The notes beneath the pieces were generated by a model. It made no database searches. It was not told where the DNA came from and was given only the letters and a program-made list of their open reading frames with translations. This document shows, in pieces, positions 52,496 to 61,002 of a DNA stretch of 64,000 bases. Both the position numbers and the translations under genes were made by a program. Numbering within the stretch: the first letter of the stretch is position 1; the number at the start of each line of letters is the position of its first letter. Origin of the DNA: an uncultured Muribaculum sp. (lineage in GTDB: Bacteria; Bacteroidota; Bacteroidia; Bacteroidales; Muribaculaceae); NCBI GenBank assembly GCA_910578835.1, contig CAJTSK010000013.1, forward strand, positions 1-64,000. Reading direction: 5' to 3'.

Positions 52496-54316
52496 ATGAA
52501 TTATACTTTATTAGACTTTTTTGCTCTCCTCGGCTCGGTATGCTTGTTCCTTTATGGTATGAAGGTGATGAGTGAGGGTCTACAAAAAGCCGCCGGCGAC
52601 CGCTTGCGCAACATTCTTTCAGTAATGACCCGTAACCGGTTTGCAGGAACCTTGACAGGATTTGCAATCACGGCACTTATACAGAGTTCTTCAGCATCCA
52701 CTGTGATGGTGGTAAGTTTTGTGAATGCCGGATTGATGACTCTCGGTCAGTCAATGGCAGTGATATTCGGAGCCAATGTCGGCACCACGTTCACGGCATG
52801 GATTATAGCCCTGTTTGGCTTTAAGGTCGACACGTCGGTTTTCATTCTCCCCATAATAGCGTGTGCCGTACCGCTCCTGTTCTTTAAGAAAAGCCGCACC
52901 AAGTCAATCGGTGAATTTCTCATAGGTTTCGCCTTCCTGTTCATGGGTCTTAACATGATTAGTGATTATGTGCCTGACCTTCAGAGTAATCCTGACATGT
53001 TTGCCTTCCTTGAGCGATATGCTTCGATGGGCTATCTTTCAGTGTTGTTGTTTCTCCTTGTCGGCGTAATCGTAACTGCAATCATCCAGTCGTCGGCGGC
53101 GACGTTTGCCATTGTGCTTATCATGTGTACCAAGGGCTGGATTACCTTTGACCTCGGATGTGCGGTGGTGCTCGGCAGCAATATCGGTACGACCATCACG
53201 CCCTTGCTGGCTTCTATGAGCGGAAATGTGGCGGCAAAACGTACGGCAATGGGACACCTGCTGTTCAACTTTTTCGGAATCGTGTGGACCCTGTGTGTGT
53301 TTTTCCCCTTTGTCAACCTAAATGTGTGGATTACCGAGGCGATAGGTCAAGGCAACCCTGAGTCGTTGTTCTCGTTTGTTAATAATCTGGAGGTTACCCA
53401 GCCCGATGTATATAACTCTCTCTTTGACGGCAGTCTGCCCAACGGTCACCCTGTACTTGCGCAGATCGGTGCCATGCAGTTCAGCGTGTCGTTTGGTCTT
53501 TCCATGTTCCATACGGTATTTAATCTTGTCAACCTCTCGATAATGATATGGCTTACCGGGCTGTATGTGAAGATAGTAGAGAAGCTTGTGCCTGCAAAAC
53601 ACAAGGAGGACGAGGAATTCCAGCTCAAGTTTATCTCCGGCGGTCTGTTGAGCGCATCGGAGCTTAATATAGCGCAGGCAGAAAAGGAGATGGTGGTCTA
53701 CGCTCAGCGTGTGGAGCGCATGATAAACATGGCGGAGACACTGGTTCACACCAAGGAAAATACCGAGGATTTCACCCGCCTCTTCTCGCGTCTTGAAAAA
53801 TATGAAGAGATATCTGACCGCATGGAGATTGAGATTGCCAATTATCTCAACCGCTGTGCCGAGGGAAGGCTCTCTAATGAAGGTAAGCTGCATATAGCCG
53901 CCATGCTCAATATCGTGAGCGAGATTGAAAGTATAGCCGACTGCTGCTTCGGGTGTGCCAAGATTCTTATCCGTAAGCAGGAGAGTGGGGTGCATTTCGA
54001 TGACTTCATCTTCGGCAATATAGACACCATGTTTGGGTATGTGAAGGAAGCGATGTCTGACATGCTCACACTGCTCGGCGATGTAGAGAAGGTGCGTCAG
54101 GTCGACATCATCCGCTCCTACAATAAAGAGCGTGAAATCAATAACCTGCGCAATCAGTTGCGCTCAAGCAACGTTGAAAATATCAACAACCGTACTTACG
54201 AATATCAGGCAGGTATATATTATATGGATATTATCAATGACCTTGAAAAGATGGGTGACTATATCATCAATGTCGTTGACACGGTCAAGGATCATTTCCG
54301 CAGGCGTATAGCGTAA
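52496..54316 (+). CDS. Na/Pi cotransporter with PhoU-like domain
   Basis: 606 residues. Eight to nine membrane helices contain the duplicated Na/Pi signature GFAITALIQSSSASTVMVVSFVNAGLM and GVIVTAIIQSSAATFAIVLIMCTKGWI, each with QSSSA, and GANVGTTFTAW/GSNIGTTITPL. From about residue 350 a cytoplasmic PhoU-like four-helix domain follows (MVVYAQRVERMINMAETLVHTKENTEDFTRLFSRLEKYEEISDRME..). It imports phosphate or a related anion with sodium. It is transcribed alone from a clear promoter. Confidence 0.92.
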   Translation: MNYTLLDFFALLGSVCLFLYGMKVMSEGLQKAAGDRLRNILSVMTRNRFAGTLTGFAITALIQSSSASTVMVVSFVNAGLMTLGQSMAVIFGANVGTTFTAWIIALFGFKVDTSVFILPIIACAVPLLFFKKSRTKSIGEFLIGFAFLFMGLNMISDYVPDLQSNPDMFAFLERYASMGYLSVLLFLLVGVIVTAIIQSSAATFAIVLIMCTKGWITFDLGCAVVLGSNIGTTITPLLASMSGNVAAKRTAMGHLLFNFFGIVWTLCVFFPFVNLNVWITEAIGQGNPESLFSFVNNLEVTQPDVYNSLFDGSLPNGHPVLAQIGAMQFSVSFGLSMFHTVFNLVNLSIMIWLTGLYVKIVEKLVPAKHKEDEEFQLKFISGGLLSASELNIAQAEKEMVVYAQRVERMINMAETLVHTKENTEDFTRLFSRLEKYEEISDRMEIEIANYLNRCAEGRLSNEGKLHIAAMLNIVSEIESIADCCFGCAKILIRKQESGVHFDDFIFGNIDTMFGYVKEAMSDMLTLLGDVEKVRQVDIIRSYNKEREINNLRNQLRSSNVENINNRTYEYQAGIYYMDIINDLEKMGDYIINVVDTVKDHFRRRIA

Positions 54317-54456
54317 GTGCCGACTCTAAGCTCCGGGATTTAACAAATCGGTGTCAATCCGGTGTCACATGTTACAAATTTCTGATTTTGCGCAAGTTAG
54401 TGCGTAATATTGCTACAAAACGGTTACTAAAATTGTTTTGTATGTGATACCCGTAT

Positions 54457-54464
54457 TATTTTTG
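54457..54464 (+). promoter_or_regulatory. -7 element TATTTTTG before response regulator
   Basis: Perfect TAnnTTTG; TTG at 54433-54435 lies 21 bp upstream, a normal -33 position. The leader to ATG 54499 is about 28 nt. Confidence 0.55.
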
Positions 54465-54498
54465 TAGAGAGGAAATACCTTAAGTAAGGTTTTCATTC

Positions 54499-54936
54499 AT
54501 GAAAATTATCTATATGCCCGTCAATACTAATAAATCTACGGAGACAAACAGAATATTTATCGCCGATGAGGAGCCCCTTGTCTGCGAGCTCATGCAATAC
54601 AACCTCGAACAGGCGGGATATAATGTCAGCGTGTATCATACGACGTCGGAGGCTATGGACAGCGAGCTTACCGACTTCGATCTATATATAATAGATGTCA
54701 TGATGGAGGATAAGGAGGGTTTTGAGCTTGCCCGCTACCTAAAACAGAATCTTGAGACATTGCGTACGCCTCTTATCTTCTGTTCATCGCGTAATAATGA
54801 AGATGATGTCATCAACGGTCTCGATCTCGGTGCCGATGACTATATATTGAAACCGTTTGCCATGAAAGAGCTTGTGGCGCGGGTAAACTCTATTATGCGC
54901 CGTAGACGCATCACCCTAAACAGTGCCGGTCGATGA
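54499..54936 (+). CDS. Receiver-only response regulator
   Basis: 145 residues; a second start at 54514 (MPVNTNKST) is possible. The receiver domain is complete: RIFIADEEPLVCELMQYNLEQAGY with the acidic pocket, the phospho-acceptor Asp in LYIIDVMMEDKEGF, and the conserved Lys in DDYILKPFAMKELVARV. The protein ends IMRRRRITLNSAGR, where OmpR-type relatives continue into a winged-helix DNA-binding domain. The stop overlaps the rnhB start by 4 bp (ATGA). It may act by protein-protein contact or be the remnant of a longer regulator. No histidine kinase is in the window. Confidence 0.85.
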   Translation: MKIIYMPVNTNKSTETNRIFIADEEPLVCELMQYNLEQAGYNVSVYHTTSEAMDSELTDFDLYIIDVMMEDKEGFELARYLKQNLETLRTPLIFCSSRNNEDDVINGLDLGADDYILKPFAMKELVARVNSIMRRRRITLNSAGR

Positions 54937-55544
54937 AGCGCGATGTATCGTTGCCGGTATGTTATGTCACCGGTCGACTTGAAGCCGGCTGTGATGAAGC
55001 GGGTAGGGGCTGTCTTGCCGGTCCGGTTCATGCCGCCGCGGTGATACTGCCCGATGATTTCCACCATCCGTTGTTAAATGATTCCAAGCAACTCACCGAG
55101 GCTAAGCGTGAGAAACTGCGCCCAATTATCGAGGCGGAGGCTGTCGCGTGGGCTGTAGGTGTGGTCGATAATGAAGAGATTGACCGTATAAACATATTGC
55201 GAGCCTCAATCGAGGCGATGCACAGGGCTATCGATGCTCTTGGGGTGACACCCGGGGCGATAGTGGTCGACGGCAACCGCTTTTCGCCATATAAGGATAT
55301 TCCTTATCAGACCTTTGTTAAGGGCGACGGGCGTTTCGGTAACATCGCCGCGGCTTCAATTCTTGCCAAAACTCATCGCGACGAATTTATGCGCCGCATC
55401 CATGAAGAGTATCCCGTGTATGGCTGGGATATAAACAAGGGTTATCCAACCAAGGCTCACCGCGCTGCGATTGTCGAGTATGGACCGTCTCCCTATCACA
55501 GGATGAGTTTCCGGCTTATCGACCAGCAACTCACCCTGTTTTAG
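54933..55544 (+). CDS. rnhB: Ribonuclease HII
   Basis: 203 residues. AGCDEAGRGCLAGPVHAAAVIL opens the catalytic domain with the Asp-Glu pair, LNDSKQLTEAKREKL follows, GAIVVDGNRF carries the third acid, and VKGDGRFGNIAAASILAKTHRDEFM the fourth. It cleaves RNA in RNA-DNA hybrids, including single ribonucleotides. It overlaps the response regulator gene by 4 bp. Its stop lies 5 bp before the IS5-family relic. Confidence 0.95.
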   Translation: MKRDVSLPVCYVTGRLEAGCDEAGRGCLAGPVHAAAVILPDDFHHPLLNDSKQLTEAKREKLRPIIEAEAVAWAVGVVDNEEIDRINILRASIEAMHRAIDALGVTPGAIVVDGNRFSPYKDIPYQTFVKGDGRFGNIAAASILAKTHRDEFMRRIHEEYPVYGWDINKGYPTKAHRAAIVEYGPSPYHRMSFRLIDQQLTLF

Positions 55545-55549
55545 AGACT

Positions 55550-56807
55550 TAAGAGCGCGTTCCTTAAAATTTCGGGGTCGTAGGGGTCGCAGCCTTGGAG
55601 TGGATTTTGTCACTTGCTGCAAGGAGCATACCGAGGTATGCGACTGAAAGCAAGCGGCAAAATACGCCCAAGGATGCGAGACGGAGGTAATTTCATCTTA
55701 TAGGCATACAATGTGTATGTTAAAATATCGTTTATGATTTATGGCTTTGATTTTGATATATTTACACATTATACAGCTGTTTGAGAAAAAAATATAATAA
55801 TTCCTTCATTCACATCCAGAAGATTCACGAGAGGGAACGGACAATTTTGGTCAGATCTTTCCCGGTTTTGATGAAATGCAAAAGGAAACACGACCCAATT
55901 CGTATTCTCGAGGCCATATTCTACCTTTTGCGCAGTGGTTGCCAATGGAGACTGTTGCCCGAATGTTATCCGCACTGGAAATCCGTATATAACAATGGAG
56001 ATACTGGAATGCCAAAGGCATATTCAACAGCATTCACCGGTTTCTTCTTAAAAAAGCCCGCAAGAAGTGTGGACGGCATGAATCTCCGACCATCTGTTTT
56101 ATAGACAGTGCGAGCCGTTGCAGCGGTCTGTCAGACTCTGTTAAGGGAGTTGACGGCTTCAAGAAGATCAAGGGCATCAAACGCCATCTTATTGTTGACA
56201 GTCAGGGAAATATCCTTCATGTTCATACTGCATGCGCAAATATCAGTTACAACAAGGCATGTCTGAGAATGATTGCCGAGACAAAACGCAAGTATCCGTC
56301 ATTGAAGGAAATCCGCGCCGACAAAGGCTACCGTGGTGAGGATGTGGTCAGAACCGTGCGGGCGCAAGGACTGATTATCACCTGCACCAAATCCAACGCC
56401 GGAGGTGCCATATTTGTCCCGGCACAGGGACGTTGGATTGTGGAGCGTTAGATTTCATGGCTTGACAACTGCCGACGTCTTGTACGTAACTATGAGAGAG
56501 AATGCTCTACAGCTTCATATATGACCGTTACTGCGGATATATACAGATTGTTACGCTACATTTGACTCTTTCTGACATTCCTTGAAGTGCTGTGGCTCTC
56601 CTCAGCACCGGTCTTTTACGCCAATACCGTCTTAAATCCGCAATCGGTAAGCCTACATGTGTAAAAGTTACCTCTGTCCGGCGCTTTTTGGCGGATTTTG
56701 CGAGATCTCATCAGTCACGATGCCCGCATCGTTCCTTCTTCGACTCGCAAAATCTGCTCAAAAATCGCCGCCCCTACGACCCCGAAATTTTAAGGAACGC
56801 GCTCTTA
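55550..56807. mobile_element. Decayed IS5-family insertion sequence
   Basis: 1,258 bp bounded by perfect 37-bp inverted repeats, 55550-55586 and 56771-56807. These start TAAGAGCGCGTTCCTTAAAA and end in GTAGGGG. If the true end is GAGCGCG, the flanking triplets are TAA and TTA, compatible with a TNA target. The transposase inside is broken by a frameshift and a stop. It lies between rnhB and the GH13 gene, 1 bp from the GH13 stop codon, and disrupts neither. Confidence 0.85.
55781..56565 (+). pseudogene. IS5-family transposase, frameshifted and interrupted
   Basis: The N-terminal part ends PIRILEAIFYLLRSGCQWRLLPECYPHWKSVYN, the DUF4096-type DNA-binding region of IS5-like transposases. Near 55998 the frame shifts by one base, and the protein continues in another frame as WRYWNAKGIFNSIHRFLLKKARKK..FIDSAS (first Asp of DDE), GFKKIKGIKRHLIVDSQG, EIRADKGYRG (second Asp), RWIVER. 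An in-frame TAG (56449-56451) interrupts it before ISWLDNCRRLVRNYERE (Glu) and the terminal TGA at 56563-56565. It cannot make an active enzyme as read, unless supplied in trans. Confidence 0.8.
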
Positions 56808-56808
56808 T

Positions 56809-58242
56809 TTATCGGTTTACGTAGATTTTATATTCGCCCGGTTGAAGCGACGAGGGAAATTGCTCTGTCGCGCCGGTGAAGAAGTTGACCGTGGTCTTGT
56901 CGCCTTCAGGTATGGCATCCTTATATTTCACATCGGTTGTCACGGTGCCGAGATTGACAAATACATAGACCGTGGTGTTGTCAACCGAGCGGGAGAAGAT
57001 ATAGAGGTCGTCGCTCTCAGTGGGAAAACGCACTACTGCTCCGCCGTCGATACCCGCCTGAAGTGCCGGCTGGGTGTGTTTGAGATGGTTGAGCTTCTGA
57101 TAAAACTCAAAGTAGCGGTTGCGCGGCTCCCATACCGGTGGCACATCTTTTTTGAAAAATTCAAGTGCGCGGTTCATTCCAGTCTCCTGTCCGGTGTATA
57201 TTAGCGGCATACCGGGAAGTGTGTAGCTTAACACTGCAAATGCGTCGGCAAGATTGCCGAGACGCTCCTGTTCAGTACCCTCCCACGAGTTGAGGTCATG
57301 GTTGGTAATCATGTTCATCAGGTATGTGTCACGCGGATATTGCTGCTCCTGCAGTGCAAGGAGCGAGTCTATCGCCACGGCATGTTTTGCCGGGAAACTC
57401 CTCATGTTGCCCTCTGCATCTTTAAATGTGTATTGCCCTGAGGTGGCGGCTATTTCGCTGAAAAGGTCTTTCATCGGCCAGTTGTAACCCATGTCGAAGC
57501 CATTGGCTTGCAGCTCCGGTTTACTCGCTTCGGCAAGCATGAACACCTCTTTTACCGAGTCAAGTTGCGGGCGTGCCTCATTCCAGAAATCGGTAGGCAC
57601 CTCACCGGCTACATCACAGCGGAAACCGTCGACATCCACGTCGGTGAGCCAGAATTTGAGCGCGTCAATCATGGCTGCACGCATCTCCTTGTTGCTGTAA
57701 TCGAGCTTGTACACGTCGGTCCAGTCGTAGGGCCCGTACATGTTGCCGAGCGAGTCCTTGGCATACCAGTCGGGATGCTCTGTCACCCAGCTGTTGTCGC
57801 GACCGGTGTGATTGGGCACCCAGTCAAGTATCACTTTCATGCCGAGGTTATGGGCTTTCTTCACTGTTTCCTTAAACTCGTCGATGGAGCCAAACTCAGG
57901 ATTAAACGCTTTGTAATCCTTGACGGCATAGTAACTGCCCAGGTCGCCCTTCTTGCCCTCCTGCGAGATAGGATGCACGGGCATGAACCACAATATGTCG
58001 ACTCCCAGCTCTTTAAGGCGTTGTAGCTGGCGGTCAAACTCTTTTACTGTGCCGCTTTCGGTGTATTGACGCAGATTTACCTCGTAGATTACCGCGTTGC
58101 GGCTCCATTCGGGGTGTTTGACATTGGTAAACGTGGAGTCACGTTGGGTAAGCGACTGCTCGCTCTTCTTGCTTTTGGTGCATGAAACCGCCATGAAGGC
58201 GGCGAGCGATGCCGCCATAGCTATAAAAAACAACTTTCTCAT
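56809..58242 (-). CDS. GH13 alpha-amylase family lipoprotein
   Basis: 477 residues. The lipoprotein signal MRKLFFIAMAASLAAFMAVSC places it on an envelope membrane. The GH13 catalytic barrel is complete: VILDWVPNHTG (region I), GFRCDVAGEVP (nucleophile Asp near residue 208), FMLAEASKPEL (acid Glu near 237) and MNMITNHDLNSWEG (third Asp near 315). It would cleave alpha-1,4-glucans. It is divergent from a GH31 alpha-glucosidase gene, so the pair could take starch oligosaccharides to glucose. Its leader shares a 15-nt motif with pfkA. The IS relic begins 1 bp after its stop. Confidence 0.92.
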   Translation of the reverse strand: MRKLFFIAMAASLAAFMAVSCTKSKKSEQSLTQRDSTFTNVKHPEWSRNAVIYEVNLRQYTESGTVKEFDRQLQRLKELGVDILWFMPVHPISQEGKKGDLGSYYAVKDYKAFNPEFGSIDEFKETVKKAHNLGMKVILDWVPNHTGRDNSWVTEHPDWYAKDSLGNMYGPYDWTDVYKLDYSNKEMRAAMIDALKFWLTDVDVDGFRCDVAGEVPTDFWNEARPQLDSVKEVFMLAEASKPELQANGFDMGYNWPMKDLFSEIAATSGQYTFKDAEGNMRSFPAKHAVAIDSLLALQEQQYPRDTYLMNMITNHDLNSWEGTEQERLGNLADAFAVLSYTLPGMPLIYTGQETGMNRALEFFKKDVPPVWEPRNRYFEFYQKLNHLKHTQPALQAGIDGGAVVRFPTESDDLYIFSRSVDNTTVYVFVNLGTVTTDVKYKDAIPEGDKTTVNFFTGATEQFPSSLQPGEYKIYVNR

Positions 58243-58265
58243 AAAAAAACTATTACCTGTTGATT

Positions 58266-58346
58266 TAAAGTGTAATACTAATGTCGCAAATATACGCTAT
58301 TTTTTGCATCTCATTGTAGATTGTCGGCAAAAAATGACTATTTTTG
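58266..58346. promoter_or_regulatory. Divergent promoters of GH13 and GH31 genes
   Basis: TATATTTG at 58287-58294 on the minus strand (toward GH13) and TATTTTTG at 58339-58346 on the plus strand (toward GH31), with TTG at 58314-58316 as a possible -33. The GH13 leader has TAGTATTACACTTTA (about 58266-58280, minus), also found in the pfkA leader. Confidence 0.5.
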
Positions 58347-58374
58347 CAATGTCTCTATCAAATACCAAAAAACA

Positions 58375-60750
58375 ATGAATAAGTTATCCATGCTAAAGGG
58401 TATCACGTGTTCGGCAGTCATGATTATGGTCTGCTCCATCGGGTCATCGGCAGCCTCGACCGGTGTGATAACCGCAACAAAAGCCGACGGCACCACGGTG
58501 GTCGTAAATGCGCTTAATGACAACATTATCAAAGTATCCAACTTTGCTGCAGGGGAAAATGTTCGCCGGTCGGCTTCTGCCGTGCTTGAAAAGCAGCCTT
58601 TCAACGGTGATATATCGCATGACGGAGATTGCAAAGTGATGACTCTTCCCTCGGGACTTACCGTGGCGGTCGACATGAAGAGTGCCGGAGTGACATTTTT
58701 TGACGGCGACAGCCGGCTCCTTTCCGACGACGGTATGAGAACCTCCTCGGGCGATAAACGCACTCTGTCGCTTATTCCTGCCGCCGGCGGTGTCTATTAC
58801 GGTGCCGGAGAGCGCGGACACAGCCTCAAGCTTAACGGGGACACCCTTGAGATGTATAACCGCCAGAATTACGGCTATACCGAGGGCGACCCGCGTATCA
58901 ACCGCATGAATATATGTGTGCCGTTTTTTGTGAGTACCGATGGCTACGGGGTGCTTTACGACGATTATGCCGCTGCTACGCTCATCATGGGCGATACGAT
59001 AAAATACGAGACGGAGAGCCGTAGGCCGGTGGCTTATTACTTTATATACGGCAATGACAATCTCGCTGACGTGACCGGTCAATATACGCTCTTGACAGGG
59101 CGTCAGGACCTGCCTCCCTTCTGGTCGCTCGGATATATCACGTCAAAATATGGTTATCGCACTCAAGATGAGACCTATGGCGTGATTGATACCCTGAAGC
59201 GCGACGGTTATCCCGTCGACGGTGTGGTGCTCGACCTGTACTGGTACGGACAGGAGACCGACATGGGGCGCCTTGAATGGAACAAGGAGCAGTGGGGCGA
59301 CCACAGGAAGATGCTCTCCGACTTGAAGAAGGAGGGGGTCAACACAGTGATTATATCTCAGCCATATATCAATAAAATCGGGGCGCTCGACAATTACAAC
59401 ATGCTTGCCGCCGAAGGTATGCTGACGAAAAATGCCGCCGGCGACATCAACGATGTCACGACATGGGTAGGCGAGGCGGGAATGTTTGATGTGGCAAATC
59501 CTGACACACGCCGCTGGCTCAGGGAACGCTACCGCACGCTTACCGACGAGGGTGTCACCGGGTGGTGGGGCGACCTCGGTGAGCCGGAGGTACACCCCGA
59601 GACCATAGTGCACGCCAATGGCGAGACTGCGCGAGAGTACCATAATCAATATGGCAACGTGTGGAGCTCCATTATCTATGACCTGTTTAAGGATGAGTAT
59701 CCCGGTCGTCGACTGATGACACTTATGCGTGGCGGCACTGCCGGATTGCAGCGTTACAGCGTGTTTCCCTGGTCGACCGATGTGTCGCGCTCCTGGGGCG
59801 GTATGCAGCCGCAGGTGAAGATTATGCTTAACTCAGGATTAAGCGGACTCGGCTACATGTCTCACGATGTCGGCGGCTTTGCCATCGACAAGGAGCATCC
59901 TGTCGATCCGGAGCTGTATGTGCGCTGGTTGCAGCTTGGCGTGTTCTCGCCTGTCCTCCGCACCCACTCGCAGATGTATGCCGAGCCTTACCACTATCCG
60001 GAGTATGCCCCTCTGTTGCTCGACCTCGTGAAAATGCGCTACCGCTGGCTTCCTTACAATTACACGCTCGCCTATGAGAACGCCGTCAAAGGCTATCCGC
60101 TTGTACGTCCCCTTAATTTTACCGACAAGAGTGCCGCCGACTCCATCACCGATGAGTATATGTGGGGTAGTGAGGTGCTTGTGGCTCCGGTGTTGCAGCA
60201 GGGGGCGGTGAAACGCAATGTCTATCTCCCTGCCGGGACATGGATTGACTGGAACGACCCCTCGGTGGACTACTCGGGTCAGCGTGAGATAAGCTATAAG
60301 GCTCCTCTCGACGTGATGCCGCTTTTCATACGCAACGGCGCGTTTATCCCGCAGGCTGATTATGACATGGAAAATACCGGCGACTATAATCCGGCATCGT
60401 ATACCATACTTTATTTCCCGCGTGGCGAGGTGAAGAGCGATTACACCCTCTTTGAGGATGACCGCACATCGTCGGGGTCACTTGCCGCCGGCGAGTATGC
60501 TCTTATCAAGTTCAGTGGCAGTGCGACAAAGGGCAGGATTGAGATAGATGTGGAGGTTTCGGGCTATTATCCCGGAATGCCTGCCGAACGTTGCCTTGAT
60601 TTTGTGCTTCCGGCGCTTCCCGGTAAGGTCGCGGCAGTCTCTGTCAACGGCGTGAATGCCGATTTTACAGTGTCGGCAAAAAAAGATGTAAAATTTTCTG
60701 CAAAAATTTCATCTTCTAACTCATTGAAAATAGAGGTGTTAATGGAATAG
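58375..60750 (+). CDS. GH31 alpha-glucosidase family protein
   Basis: 791 residues from ATG 58375, which begins a signal peptide (MNKLSMLKGITCSAVMIMVCSIGSSAAS). The GH31 barrel shows GYITSKYGYRTQDE, PVDGVVLDLYWYG, VTGWWGDLGEPEVHPE with the nucleophile Asp near residue 400, WSTDVSRSWGGMQ with the acid/base region, MSHDVGGFA and GVFSPVLRTHSQM. C-terminal beta-sandwich domains follow. It likely releases glucose from the non-reducing end of alpha-glucans in the periplasm, together with the GH13 enzyme encoded divergently. A frame continuing upstream to 58321 overlaps the promoter and is rejected as the start. Confidence 0.92.
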   Translation: MNKLSMLKGITCSAVMIMVCSIGSSAASTGVITATKADGTTVVVNALNDNIIKVSNFAAGENVRRSASAVLEKQPFNGDISHDGDCKVMTLPSGLTVAVDMKSAGVTFFDGDSRLLSDDGMRTSSGDKRTLSLIPAAGGVYYGAGERGHSLKLNGDTLEMYNRQNYGYTEGDPRINRMNICVPFFVSTDGYGVLYDDYAAATLIMGDTIKYETESRRPVAYYFIYGNDNLADVTGQYTLLTGRQDLPPFWSLGYITSKYGYRTQDETYGVIDTLKRDGYPVDGVVLDLYWYGQETDMGRLEWNKEQWGDHRKMLSDLKKEGVNTVIISQPYINKIGALDNYNMLAAEGMLTKNAAGDINDVTTWVGEAGMFDVANPDTRRWLRERYRTLTDEGVTGWWGDLGEPEVHPETIVHANGETAREYHNQYGNVWSSIIYDLFKDEYPGRRLMTLMRGGTAGLQRYSVFPWSTDVSRSWGGMQPQVKIMLNSGLSGLGYMSHDVGGFAIDKEHPVDPELYVRWLQLGVFSPVLRTHSQMYAEPYHYPEYAPLLLDLVKMRYRWLPYNYTLAYENAVKGYPLVRPLNFTDKSAADSITDEYMWGSEVLVAPVLQQGAVKRNVYLPAGTWIDWNDPSVDYSGQREISYKAPLDVMPLFIRNGAFIPQADYDMENTGDYNPASYTILYFPRGEVKSDYTLFEDDRTSSGSLAAGEYALIKFSGSATKGRIEIDVEVSGYYPGMPAERCLDFVLPALPGKVAAVSVNGVNADFTVSAKKDVKFSAKISSSNSLKIEVLME

Positions 60751-60773
60751 TGCAAAAAAATCTCAATATTTTT

Positions 60774-60812
60774 CAGGGAGGCGCTGAACCATTCACGCCT
60801 CCCTGCGTTTTA
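60774..60812 (+). terminator. Terminator after GH31 gene
   Basis: CAGGGAGGCG (60774-60783) pairs perfectly with CGCCTCCCTG (60796-60805) and is followed by a T-rich stretch (cgtttta). The remaining gap to 61003 holds a second small hairpin (CGGAGAT 60880-60886/ATCTCCG 60897-60903) and the YfhO promoter. Confidence 0.85.
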
Positions 60813-60950
60813 TAGGTACATAGCAAAATTACTTTTTCCATTGCAAGAAATGTGATAATGATTGGTTTATTATCGGGCACGGAGATACCGCGAGGCATCT
60901 CCGCGCTTAGTTTATGTAGATGTATTAACCAAAATTTTAACATCATACTT

Positions 60951-60980
60951 TTTGCATTGAAGCGTTTTTTACTACTTTTG
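60951..60980 (+). promoter_or_regulatory. Promoter of YfhO-family gene
   Basis: TTTG at 60951-60954 and TACTTTTG at 60973-60980, 18 bp apart, 22 nt before the ATG at 61003. Confidence 0.55.
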
Positions 60981-61002
60981 TAGATTAAACGATAACTTAT
61001 CC

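Noticed and set aside
56592..56770. Second gene within the IS relic
   Set aside because: The open frame after the transposase runs into the right inverted repeat and has no recognisable protein features.
56809..60750. Polysaccharide utilisation locus
   Set aside because: GH13 and GH31 are divergent neighbours, but there is no SusC/SusD pair, regulator or transporter beside them.
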